Of a DNA stretch of 64,000 bases, positions 38,401 to 45,208 are shown piece after piece. Source of the DNA: Paludisphaera rhizosphaerae (GTDB lineage: Bacteria > Planctomycetota > Planctomycetia > Isosphaerales > Isosphaeraceae). The notes beneath the pieces were generated by a model, which ran no database searches, was not told where the DNA came from, and saw only the letters and a program-made list of their open reading frames with translations. Made by a program: the position numbers and the translations under genes. The stretch covers positions 124,001 to 188,000 of the forward strand of contig NZ_JAALCR010000001.1 in NCBI RefSeq assembly GCF_011065895.1. The letters run 5' to 3'. How positions within the stretch are numbered: the stretch's first letter is position 1; every line of letters begins with the position of its first letter.

Positions 38401-38819
38401 TGGAAGGGTTGGCCCAGCCGCGAGAGGATTCCGAGTTCGCCCTGCGGTATTACAACTCGATGACGACGTGGGTCCGGATCGACGGCCTGCTGCAGGCGCT
38501 CCACCTCACGCGCGACGACCTGGGCCGGTCTCCGGAGAAGGTCGCCGCGGCGGTTCGCGGGCTGGCGGCTCGGGTACCGACGTATGTCACGATCAAGGAC
38601 GTCAAGCGGCGCTGGGGGCACGGCCAGGAGGACGTCCTACCCGTCGTCCAGTTCGAGAAGCTCTGGAGCGACCTGACCTCGCTGCCGGACCTCCCCTGCT
38701 CTTACCTATCCGTCGACCGCCGCCGCGGTCAGCAGCTCAAGGACGCGGCGCAGCTCGACGGCTGGGTGACGGACGGCGGCCGGGATTACATCGCTTCGCT
38801 CTGCAAGTTCCCGAGTTAG
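35457..38819 (+). CDS. Fusion of fucokinase-like GHMP kinase and UDP-sugar pyrophosphorylase
   Basis: 1120 residues. The C-terminal part (from about 700) is a UDPGP-type pyrophosphorylase: LAAGVGSRW at 750-758 in place of the usual Gly-rich loop, and HNIDTLGATVDP at 932, a block diagnostic of UTP-glucose/UDP-sugar pyrophosphorylases. The N-terminal part resembles the GHMP kinase of L-fucokinases: SGWSD at 192 with RVMNISVDL after it, IPKGSRLAVST at 316-326 (degenerate form of PKGSGLGTSS), GGSGGGWQDSGG at 369-380, and GGLAGGGMAF near 540. The expected overall job is sugar to sugar-1-phosphate to UDP-sugar in one protein. Several kinase residues deviate (no GLGTSS), so the kinase half may be inactive or altered. 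The order is opposite to Bacteroides FKP. It follows the GalU-like gene. Confidence 0.8.
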   Translation: MASLGSVLIETITSADPSLRDRSVRALVAETSLAEKLQACEELERFRRRSDNLYERVRASLFLHAIYRYDVQEDASVRRTGLIPFDGYMDLMERRYEQAITAFRASLKQDRPNGAICSALAQAYDQIAFQTLADQVRRSVRSCPGNRWMFRVGGVDEHPLRIDPRLLERPSTDALFPILAEFTPVRLDLSHSGWSDIFFLGMDFPEGARVMNISVDLGVHGRDDAPTPPIECRLRVIAEPILRLTSIDLDATKDVDSLEELFNFGNDYLGLVKAGVIASGLVPPSLEGTPASLADLLGRLVRPGYGLEIVSKVNDIPKGSRLAVSTNLLASLISVMMRATGQTKNLTGPLELEEARVVVARAILGEWLGGSGGGWQDSGGVFPGVKLIMGVMAGENDPEWGVSRGRLLPEHRLVDVSPQSDAPGASFSEALARSMVLIHGGMAQNTGPILNMVTVKYLLRDAAEWKARREALRIFEGVTEAVDQADIKALGGWTTANWDGPLKGIIPWITSAFTEGIIREARAAMGEDFWGFLMLGGLAGGGMAFMVDPKRHEEFQSRIGEIMGRVKRSLDDALPFAMEPVVYDFQINPRGTWSILEDDRPLMPARYYRLQIPRMIAEGEGGLSPGRMADVDAFANSAEEGPEQLRVFRTMINKLFPVSRGAADASSTKWDGEAETIRRENGFDPVQHEALRDDLIRGRIGLARNRLPVDMQINDVDDTDLIAAHEEVSASAVALGERLIRKGEVAVVSLAAGVGSRWTSGAGVVKAVNPFAVFEGRHRSFLELHLAKTGAVQEALGATIPHVVTTSYLTHDAIERHLATTSNYGHRGPVYLSRGQSIGQRLIPMARDLTFLWEESTHETLDENKQKVREAGRRAILEWAKAQGEGSDYTDNVPLQRFNPPGHFYEVPNLLRNGLLAKLLTAHPDLKWLMVHNIDTLGATVDPGVLGLVAEAGSTHSFEVIPRRIDDRGGGLARVGGRLRLLEGLAQPREDSEFALRYYNSMTTWVRIDGLLQALHLTRDDLGRSPEKVAAAVRGLAARVPTYVTIKDVKRRWGHGQEDVLPVVQFEKLWSDLTSLPDLPCSYLSVDRRRGQQLKDAAQLDGWVTDGGRDYIASLCKFPS

Positions 38820-38846
38820 CGATCCATTTCACGGAGGAAGGCGACC

Positions 38847-39638
38847 GTGTCAGCGCGATGGAAGGACGAGTTTGATGCGGAGCACATCCTGCGCATCTTC
38901 GACGAGTGCGCTGAGAACTACACGTTCACCATGCTCGACAACGGGTACAAGTACCCGGCGGCGTGCAGGCTGTCGCTGCATCGCTCCGAGTCAGATTGGG
39001 CTCTCGTGCTCGAGGATTTCGGCTTCTCGCCTCGGGTCGGTGATCCTGACCTCACGATCAAGACATTCGCGAGCCGGCTTCATGCGCGAAATCGACCGGT
39101 GGATTACGTCAGCGAGAAGGCCTATCAGAACTACTTAGCCACCAACCCTCACAACGAGTATAGATCCGTTTACCCCGTCGATAAGCGGGTCTGGGCCGAA
39201 GACGATTCTCCGATCGTTGACGACGATGCGTCCGAGGTAGACCTCTGGACTATCAGAGACGATGTGGCTGAGGTGTCGGTTCGAGGGAGGCTCCTCCGCT
39301 TGCCGCCGGCGTCTGAGTATTTGAAACACGGGATCGAACTGGAAGATCCGCCCCACATCAAGGTTTTCGAGCTCTGCCGTTATATGGCGGCGGTTGGGAG
39401 AGACTTGGTCCTGGCCACGCCTCAGGAACGTCGCGTTTCCTTGCTCCCCGAGATGAAACAAATCCTTCTACTTGAGGAATGGCGTCATCCGGATCTCGCT
39501 GCGGGCGAACGGCCGAGCGAGGTCGATGCATTTCGACAGTTGGCTCAGGTTCTCGCGACGGGCGATCCTGAACAATACCAGCCGACGGAATCGGCCAACA
39601 CGCATTGGAGCTTCTGGCCTGTAGGCGGGACTCTCTGA
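38847..39638 (+). CDS. Uncharacterised protein, resembles DUF7003 family
   Basis: 263 residues from a GTG after GGAGGAAGG. No enzyme motif is seen. The opening segment (YTFTMLDNGYKYPAACRLSLHR, DWALVLEDFGFSPR, TFASRLHAR, LATNPHNEYRS) resembles a small family I recall as DUF7003; this is memory, not a search. No signal peptide or membrane segment, so cytoplasmic. The gene is visibly less GC-rich than its neighbours with more A/T-ending codons, which suggests acquisition by transfer. It sits 27 bases after the fusion gene and converges with the acyl-CoA dehydrogenase. Confidence 0.75.
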   Translation: MSARWKDEFDAEHILRIFDECAENYTFTMLDNGYKYPAACRLSLHRSESDWALVLEDFGFSPRVGDPDLTIKTFASRLHARNRPVDYVSEKAYQNYLATNPHNEYRSVYPVDKRVWAEDDSPIVDDDASEVDLWTIRDDVAEVSVRGRLLRLPPASEYLKHGIELEDPPHIKVFELCRYMAAVGRDLVLATPQERRVSLLPEMKQILLLEEWRHPDLAAGERPSEVDAFRQLAQVLATGDPEQYQPTESANTHWSFWPVGGTL

Positions 39639-39646
39639 GGTCCTTT

Positions 39647-40753
39647 TCAGGCCGGGCAGATGCCCGCCAGTTCGCGGATGGCGGCCTGGGCGACCGGCGA
39701 GGGGCACGACCAGACCAGGAAGAACAGGGCCTGGCGAGCCCAGCGCTGGGCCGGGTCGGTGCGGAGGAAGCCGCTGCCTCGGCGGGCGGTCAGGAAGGCC
39801 TGCGTCGTTTTCAAGGCCAGGCCGTTGGCCTGCGCTCGAAGTTCAGCGGAGGCGGCGGCGTCGCGGTCGCCTCGGGCGCAGGCCATCAGGGTCTCCCAGG
39901 CCTGGGACCAGTTCTCGTCGAGCAACTCGACGGGCTCGACCAGGTCGGCGCGTTCGGCCTTGAGCTTGCCCAATGCGTCGAGCGCCGCGGCGGCCTGACC
40001 GAGCGCCAGGGCCGACGTCTCCAGCCCCGCAGTGCCCACGGCACCGGGCTGGGTGGCGATCTCGTTCGTCGGGCCCATCAGCACGTCGTCGGCGTCGATC
40101 TCGACGCCCTCGACGAGGACCTCTGCCGTTCGAGAGGCCTGGAGCGCGGCGAGGTCGAAGGCCGGCTTGACGGTCAGGCCCGGACGATCGCCGGCCAGGG
40201 CGATCAGCATTTGTCGGTCGTCTTCGAGGAGGGCCCCGGTGATGAAGACGTCGGCTCGCTCGGCGCCTGTGACCCAGGGCATCGCGCCGTCGAGCCGGTA
40301 GCGGCCGTCGCCGAGGGCCGTCGCCGTCATCGGACGGGCACCCAGCCGTCGCGAGGTGGTCAACTGGGAGATCCCCACCGTGGCCATCGTGAGGCCTTCG
40401 GCGATCGAACGCAGCCAATCCGCCGCGCGGGGTCGGTCGGCGACGGTCAGCAGTCGGCGGACGGCGGCGTCGTGCTGGGAGAGGATGAATACGGCCGTGA
40501 GACTGGCCTCGGCCAATCGGGCGTAACGCTGGACCAGCAGCGGACGCGGACACTCGTCGCCGCCGAACTCGGCGGGGACCGACCAACGCATCACGCCGGC
40601 GTCGCGGAGCAGGTTCCAGAGCGTCTCGGGCCAGTCGCCGGCGAGGTCCGCCGGGCCATCGGCCGCGCGGAGTGCGTTGGTCAGGGCGACGATCTGGGCT
40701 TCTTCGGGGTCGTGTTCGGTCCAGCGGCCGTCGTGCATCGCGTCCTCTTGCAT
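39647..40753 (-). CDS. Acyl-CoA dehydrogenase family protein
   Basis: 368 residues. The flavoprotein fold is supported by WSVPAEFGGDECPRPLL in the N-terminal helical domain, LTMATVGISQLTTSRR and LDGAMPWVTGAERADVFI in the middle beta domain, and a C-terminal helical domain ending LFFLVWSCPSPVAQAAI. Family members oxidise acyl-CoA thioesters with FAD. The usual catalytic Glu cannot be placed confidently and the C-terminal domain is Ala-rich, so a divergent substrate or non-dehydrogenase role is possible. GAGG precedes the ATG at 40753. It is divergent from the Nudix gene with a 64-base shared promoter region. Confidence 0.82.
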   Translation of the reverse strand: MQEDAMHDGRWTEHDPEEAQIVALTNALRAADGPADLAGDWPETLWNLLRDAGVMRWSVPAEFGGDECPRPLLVQRYARLAEASLTAVFILSQHDAAVRRLLTVADRPRAADWLRSIAEGLTMATVGISQLTTSRRLGARPMTATALGDGRYRLDGAMPWVTGAERADVFITGALLEDDRQMLIALAGDRPGLTVKPAFDLAALQASRTAEVLVEGVEIDADDVLMGPTNEIATQPGAVGTAGLETSALALGQAAAALDALGKLKAERADLVEPVELLDENWSQAWETLMACARGDRDAAASAELRAQANGLALKTTQAFLTARRGSGFLRTDPAQRWARQALFFLVWSCPSPVAQAAIRELAGICPA

Positions 40754-40817
40754 GCTAACCTCGACCTTCCCGGTCCGGGCGCGTCTCCCTCGTCATCGTC
40801 GCACAAGGCCGAGAAGC

Positions 40818-41396
40818 ATGTCATCCCCGTATTGCTACAAGTACCCCCGGCCGGCCGTCACCACCGACCTGGTCGTCTTCGCCTGGATCGATCACACGCT
40901 CCAGACGCTTCTGATCCGCCGCAAGCACGACCCGTTCGCCGACCATTGGGCGATCCCCGGCGGATTTCTCGACATGGAGGAAACCGCCGAGGCCGGCGCG
41001 CGGCGGGAACTCCTCGAAGAGACCGGGCTGACGATCCCCGGCGTGGTCGAGCCCCTGGGCTTCTTCGCCGCTCCTGATCGCGATCCCCGGGGACGGACGA
41101 TCACCCTCGCCCACGTCGCGACCTTGCCTGGGGGCGATCACCCGATCGAGGGAGGCGACGACGCCGCCGAGGCCGCCTGGCGTCCCGTCGTCGAGGCTCG
41201 CGACCTCGCCTTCGACCACGACGAGGTCTTGGCTGCGGCCGTCGACTGGCTGCGTCGAAAGGTCGTCGCGAAATCGCCCGAGGCGTTGGCATTGCTGCCG
41301 CGTCCGGTCGAGCTTTCGGAGGTCCGCTCGCTCTTCAAGTCACTCGGCGCGCCGGCCCGAAACCTCGCCGCCTGGGTCGCGGCGGCCGGCGGCTGA
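40818..41396 (+). CDS. Nudix hydrolase (ADP-ribose pyrophosphatase-like)
   Basis: 192 residues from the ATG at 40818. The complete Nudix box GX5EX7REUXEEXGU is present (GFLDMEETAEAGARRELLEE, then TGL). The start YKYPRPAVTTDLVVFAW and the large C-terminal part resemble ADP-ribose/NAD-related Nudix proteins of the type sometimes linked to NrtR. No DNA-binding winged helix is obvious. It presumably cleaves a nucleoside diphosphate linked to another moiety; the substrate is unknown. Divergent from the acyl-CoA dehydrogenase. Confidence 0.9.
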   Translation: MSSPYCYKYPRPAVTTDLVVFAWIDHTLQTLLIRRKHDPFADHWAIPGGFLDMEETAEAGARRELLEETGLTIPGVVEPLGFFAAPDRDPRGRTITLAHVATLPGGDHPIEGGDDAAEAAWRPVVEARDLAFDHDEVLAAAVDWLRRKVVAKSPEALALLPRPVELSEVRSLFKSLGAPARNLAAWVAAAGG

Positions 41397-41501
41397 TTCG
41401 GTTCGCCTTGCCGGGAAGGCGCTTAACCGCTACATTCCCCGCGCCCGCCGGGCTGCGCGCGGATCGTGCGCCTGTTGGGATGTCCAAGGAAGGACCGACC
41501 G

Positions 41502-42356
41502 ATGACCGGCCTCGGATGGAAGACGAAGCCTCGCCGGGCCGCATCCGGCGCACAGGGACTTGGCATCGACCACCACGCCGAGGCCGAGCTGATCCGCCGC
41601 CTCTGGGCCGAGCAGCGCGCGCACGTCCCCCTGGAGACGCTCGACAGCGAGGAACAGGGCTATCTCGACGCCCACCTCGCCATGCCGCTCACCATGAGAC
41701 GGCGGCTGGCCATGATCGACTGGCTGGCGCAGGGGATTCGCCCCGGCGACCGCGTCCTGGAATGGGGATGCCGCCACGGCGTCGATTCCTGCGTCTACCG
41801 CCGCCGCTTCGGGCCCTCGCTGGAACTCTACGGCTGCGACTACATCGAAGGCGACACCTACCGTCCCTTCCACGATTACAGCCGACTTCAATACGTGAAG
41901 GTGACGCACTCGTCCCGGCTGGAATATCCTGACGGCTTCTTCGACGTCGTCACCGGCAACGGCGTCTGGGAGCACGTACTGGACGAGACGAACTCGCTCC
42001 TGGAGTTGCACCGCGTGCTTCGCCCGGGCGGGCTCTTCATGATCGCCTGCCTCCCGAACCGGTACAGCTACACCGAGGCCCTCCAGCGCAGGCTTGGCCA
42101 CGAGGCTCACGACCGCCTCTACACAATCCATTCGGCGACGGAGATGCTCCGCACCGCCGGCTTCGAGGTCCTGGCCACCGACCGCCGCCTCTTAGTCCCG
42201 ACCATGCTCAACGGCTTCGGGCCCGGCCTGCGCGACCTTTACAGTCGGCTACACGGAGTCGTCTGGACTCTCAACAGCGTGCTGGAACGCATCTGGCCCA
42301 TCAACCTGATCGCCAGCAACCTCATGTTCGTGGCGCGGCGTCCGCTCGAGGCCTGA
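41502..42356 (+). CDS. Class I SAM-dependent methyltransferase
   Basis: 284 residues from the ATG at 41502 with AAGGAAGGA just upstream; a start 12 codons earlier lacks this. SAM-binding motif I is VLEWGCRHGVDSCVYRRRFG, followed by motif II-type YGCDYIEGD and a Methyltransf_11-like block FFDVVTGNGVWEHVLDETNSLLELHRVLRPGG. The C-terminal part after about 240 is hydrophobic (WPINLIASNLMFVA). The substrate is unknown; this type is often found with polysaccharide or lipid glycosylation genes. Its last 108 bases overlap, in antisense, the 3' end of the membrane-protein gene. Confidence 0.87.
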   Translation: MTGLGWKTKPRRAASGAQGLGIDHHAEAELIRRLWAEQRAHVPLETLDSEEQGYLDAHLAMPLTMRRRLAMIDWLAQGIRPGDRVLEWGCRHGVDSCVYRRRFGPSLELYGCDYIEGDTYRPFHDYSRLQYVKVTHSSRLEYPDGFFDVVTGNGVWEHVLDETNSLLELHRVLRPGGLFMIACLPNRYSYTEALQRRLGHEAHDRLYTIHSATEMLRTAGFEVLATDRRLLVPTMLNGFGPGLRDLYSRLHGVVWTLNSVLERIWPINLIASNLMFVARRPLEA

Positions 42357-42842
42357 GGGTTCTCCACGAGCGCTCGACCTTGATGGGCGTTGCGGTCCGA
42401 AGACGCCGAAGCAACTTTTCCCTCGCCGTATGCGGCTGTCGGGGACGATGACTCTTCGCTCCAGCAGCCGCATGACAATCCCCAACGTCGCCATCATTAT
42501 GACCACGCCAGGGATTCCGATCGCCAGCATCTGCGAAAGCCCCCATGGCTTCACCCTGGGGGACATGAACCACATGATCACCGAGATCGCAACCTGCAAC
42601 CTAGCGAAGACTTCGCCGAAGGTTAGACGGGACGATCCCCGCAGGAGAGGATAGACCAGCCAGCCGAGGGTCCCGGTAAGCATGGTCGCCGTCGCGGGCA
42701 CCACGGCCTCGCTCTCGCTGTAACCACTGATAACGCTTGCGACGAAGCCCAAGCACCATAGAACGGGAACGAGACAGGCGGTGAATTTCCACGTCGAGAC
42801 CCACGGAGACACCGTAGGCGTTGAGTCTTCTCCGCCGAGCAT
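42249..42842 (-). CDS. Membrane protein of unknown function, paralogue A
   Basis: 197 residues from the ATG at 42842, preceded by AGGGAGG. About four hydrophobic segments: FTACLVPVLWCLGFVASVI, VVPATATMLTGTLGWLVYPLL, FARLQVAISVIMWF, and LSQMLAIGIPGVVIMMATLGI. It is clearly homologous to the next gene (shared WKFTAxLxPxLWCxGF, VPATATML/APATATML, PWxLSxMLxIGIP). The last about 36 residues are antisense to the methyltransferase end and look unlike the paralogue; a frameshift or stop loss is possible. No function is known. Confidence 0.68.
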   Translation of the reverse strand: MLGGEDSTPTVSPWVSTWKFTACLVPVLWCLGFVASVISGYSESEAVVPATATMLTGTLGWLVYPLLRGSSRLTFGEVFARLQVAISVIMWFMSPRVKPWGLSQMLAIGIPGVVIMMATLGIVMRLLERRVIVPDSRIRRGKSCFGVFGPQRPSRSSARGEPSGLERTPRHEHEVAGDQVDGPDAFQHAVESPDDSV

Positions 42843-42875
42843 CGCGTGGGCCTCCCTGGACTCAGCGACAAGGTG

Positions 42876-42898
42876 AGGTGGACGGAATCCGTCCACCT
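42876..42898. promoter_or_regulatory. Palindrome between the tandem membrane-protein genes
   Basis: Perfect 11-base arms AGGTGGACGGA and TCCGTCCACCT around one central base. A decayed copy with the same flanks lies at 43439-43461, also just upstream of a membrane-protein gene, offset by 563 bases. It could be a repressor site or the transcription terminator of the preceding gene carried along by the duplication. Confidence 0.5.
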
Positions 42899-42917
42899 GA
42901 GCGGCACCTCTGCATCC

Positions 42918-43406
42918 TTACATCCGTCGTGCCTCGACAGGTCGGTCGTGAGGGCCTTCCACGGGCACGACCTGTTCGATCCGATCACTCTCGTTCTCGC
43001 ATCGAGCATCCCATCGGGCGAAAGCTCGGACCACAAGTCCGATCACGATCCCCACGACGAGCGAGATAGGGATTCCAACGGTCAGCATTGCTGACAATTC
43101 CCAGGGCTCGACTCGCCTCGGCATCATGAAGAGCGAGGACGACATGAAGGCGGGGTATAGCCCGCGGAGCCGATAGGTGAGGTCGCGACGAAATGGCCCC
43201 AGGACCAGGAGATAGGCCAGCCAGACGGTAATTCCGCACAACATGGTGGCTGTGGCTGGAGCAAAGCACTGGCTAGCCACATGCCTAACAGCAAACCTCG
43301 AGATGAAGCCACAACACCAGAGGGCGGGTATCAGACCGGCGGTGAACTTCCAGATCGAACTTGAGGAGGATGAAAGCACCCGAGAAGGTGGCAGTTCGCC
43401 CGTCAT
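42918..43406 (-). CDS. Membrane protein of unknown function, paralogue B
   Basis: 162 residues from the ATG at 43406. About four hydrophobic segments (FTAGLIPALWCCGFISRF, FAPATATMLCGITVWLAYLLVL, YPAFMSSSLFMM, LSAMLTVGIPISLVVGIVIGLVV) align with paralogue A. A Ser-rich stretch precedes the first segment. The C-terminal tail is charged and cytoplasmic or periplasmic. The ribosome-binding site is weak (GGGGGG). Base composition is less GC-rich than the neighbours. Function unknown. Confidence 0.7.
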   Translation of the reverse strand: MTGELPPSRVLSSSSSSIWKFTAGLIPALWCCGFISRFAVRHVASQCFAPATATMLCGITVWLAYLLVLGPFRRDLTYRLRGLYPAFMSSSLFMMPRRVEPWELSAMLTVGIPISLVVGIVIGLVVRAFARWDARCENESDRIEQVVPVEGPHDRPVEARRM

Positions 43407-43487
43407 TGTGACAGCCCCCCGCAACTGAACGATCCGCCAGGTGGCCGGAATCCGACCACCCGGGCGCGCCGTCTGCATCCTCGGCCG

Positions 43488-43979
43488 TCAGTTGGACAGG
43501 TCGGCCTCGCAGAGGATCTCGAAACCCATCTCGTGCAGCGAGCGGCTGGCCTGCTCGTTGTTGTCGACGTGCATGGCGACCGCTGGGCGGCCGTGGGGCT
43601 GGACGATCAGCGGATAGGCGTAGTGGATGTTGATCTCAGCGCGAAGCAGGGCCAGGCACATGTCCGCCAGCGAGGAAGCGGCCGGGGGCAACTCGGCCGC
43701 CAGCAGTTCGTTCTCGGCGAAGGCGTGCTTGTTCAGCGAGAGGATCTCGCGGCCTTGCTCCGGATGGCTGAGAATCAGCCTCAGGATGGAGCAGTCGGCC
43801 GAGTCGGAGATCGTCAGGCCGACGATCCGCACCTTACTCCCCTGGAAGGCGCGAACGACTTCCAGCAACTGGCCGACTCGATTCTCTAGGAAGACCGAGA
43901 ACTGGGTGACGCTCGGCCAGTTGCGGCCGTGCATGGTCTCGACGTCGATTTCGGAGCCGCCGTCCTCTCCCAAGCTCAT
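43488..43979 (-). CDS. Double ACT-domain protein
   Basis: 163 residues. Two ACT-type amino-acid-binding modules are visible: SVFLENRVGQLLEVVRAFQGSKVRIVGLTI with DSADCSILRLIL, and a second around LADMCLALLRAEINIHYAYPLIV with AVAMHVDNNEQASRSL. No catalytic domain is attached, so it is probably a ligand-binding regulator, like stand-alone ACT proteins that resemble the acetolactate synthase small subunit. GAGGGA precedes the ATG at 43979. It is upstream of, and co-directional with, the two membrane proteins. Confidence 0.85.
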   Translation of the reverse strand: MSLGEDGGSEIDVETMHGRNWPSVTQFSVFLENRVGQLLEVVRAFQGSKVRIVGLTISDSADCSILRLILSHPEQGREILSLNKHAFAENELLAAELPPAASSLADMCLALLRAEINIHYAYPLIVQPHGRPAVAMHVDNNEQASRSLHEMGFEILCEADLSN

Positions 43980-44017
43980 ATGAGTCCCTCGCGTGCTTGC
44001 CAGGACTGTCCCGTCGG

Positions 44018-44045
44018 TTGAATGGCGACTCTCACAAGGTAATAG
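44018..44045 (+). promoter_or_regulatory. Possible promoter for the CAP-domain gene
   Basis: TTGAAT (44018-44023), 16 bases, then TAATAG (44040-44045), 50 bases before the ATG, in an AT-richer gap between divergent genes. Confidence 0.35.
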
Positions 44046-44094
44046 GGTTCATCCACTCAGGTCAATGTAAACCCCCCGCCGAAAGGACGGCACC

Positions 44095-44958
44095 ATGAAG
44101 TCCTCCGCTTCTCCTGGCCTGATTGGAATAATCCTCATGCTCGCGACAATCGCTGCCCGAGCCGAGGAACCTGCCATCGGTCCGCTCGCGCGCGACCTCC
44201 TGGCCGCACACAACAAGGAACGCGAGGTCGAGAAGCTCGAACCGCTCAAGCTCGACGAGGCGCTCACAAAGGCGGCCCTGGAACACGCCCGCGACATGGC
44301 CGAGCATCGCAACCTGTCGCACGAGGGGTCCGACGGGTCCACGCCCTTCGATCGAATCAAGCGGTTCGACTACCACTACGCCAAGGCAGGCGAAAACGTC
44401 GCCGAGGGACAGCGCGACGTCGCCGGGGTGATGCGCACCTGGATGAACAGCGAGGGGCACCGCGCCAACATCCTTGGCGCGTTCACTCAGATGGGAGCCG
44501 CTCGCGCGAAGGACGGCGACGGTCGGCCCTACTGGTGCGTCGTCTTCGGCAAGCCGTTCCCGAAGGTCGATCCCAAGCAGGCGGCCGGCGAAGCCCTGGA
44601 GAAGATCAACGCCGCCCGCAAGGAAGCCGGTAAAGAACCGCCCTTGAAGCCGAGTTCCAAACTGGACGAGGTCGCCCGATCGTTCGCCCTGGCGATGGCC
44701 GCGTCCGCTGGAGACAAGACGGGTGAGAAGAAGCAACCGGACCTCGTCGCCCTGCTGAAGGACGCCGGCGTTTCGTTCCGGAGCGTCGGGATGTGCGTGG
44801 GAGTGGGGAATCCCACCGTCGACGACGCCATGAAGTCGATCTTGAAGGACGAGCGTCAGAAGGAAGCCGTCCTCGGGACGTTCCGGTCCGTGGGAATCGG
44901 TTACGCCAAAGGTGCGGACGGACTGCCGTACTGGTGCGTCCTGCTGGTGGAGGAATGA
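44095..44958 (+). CDS. Secreted CAP (SCP/PR-1-like) domain protein with a degenerate second CAP domain
   Basis: 287 residues. A signal peptide of about 23 residues ends at ATIAARA-EE. The first CAP domain (about 28-160) has the expected His in NLSHEG, Glu in AGENVAEG and His in EGHRANIL, the metal-binding cavity residues. Residues about 165-287 repeat the pattern (KINAARKEAGKEPPLKPSSKL ... GIGYAKGADGLPYWCVLL parallels GAARAKDGDGRPYWCVVF) but lack the His/Glu residues, so the second domain seems structural. CAP proteins are exported and of varied or unknown function. The gene appears monocistronic. Confidence 0.85.
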   Translation: MKSSASPGLIGIILMLATIAARAEEPAIGPLARDLLAAHNKEREVEKLEPLKLDEALTKAALEHARDMAEHRNLSHEGSDGSTPFDRIKRFDYHYAKAGENVAEGQRDVAGVMRTWMNSEGHRANILGAFTQMGAARAKDGDGRPYWCVVFGKPFPKVDPKQAAGEALEKINAARKEAGKEPPLKPSSKLDEVARSFALAMAASAGDKTGEKKQPDLVALLKDAGVSFRSVGMCVGVGNPTVDDAMKSILKDERQKEAVLGTFRSVGIGYAKGADGLPYWCVLLVEE

Positions 44959-45208
44959 CGGCCGGCGCGACGGAAAGACGTCTCGGAAGGGGGTTTTCCT
45001 CCAAAGCCGGCGGACCGCTCTGCCGAAGAATCTGAGGTGACGAGTTCGAATAACCGCGCGCCGAGGGGCGTCTTTCCAAAGGACGGCTTCGACGGTGCGG
45101 ATGCGCGAAACTCGGTCGACGGAAACCGGTCTTACGACGATGCATGAAGGGCCGGGAGCGGGGACGCCCCCCCTCGTCCACGGCCTCGTCCAGAAAGGGT
45201 GAACCCCC

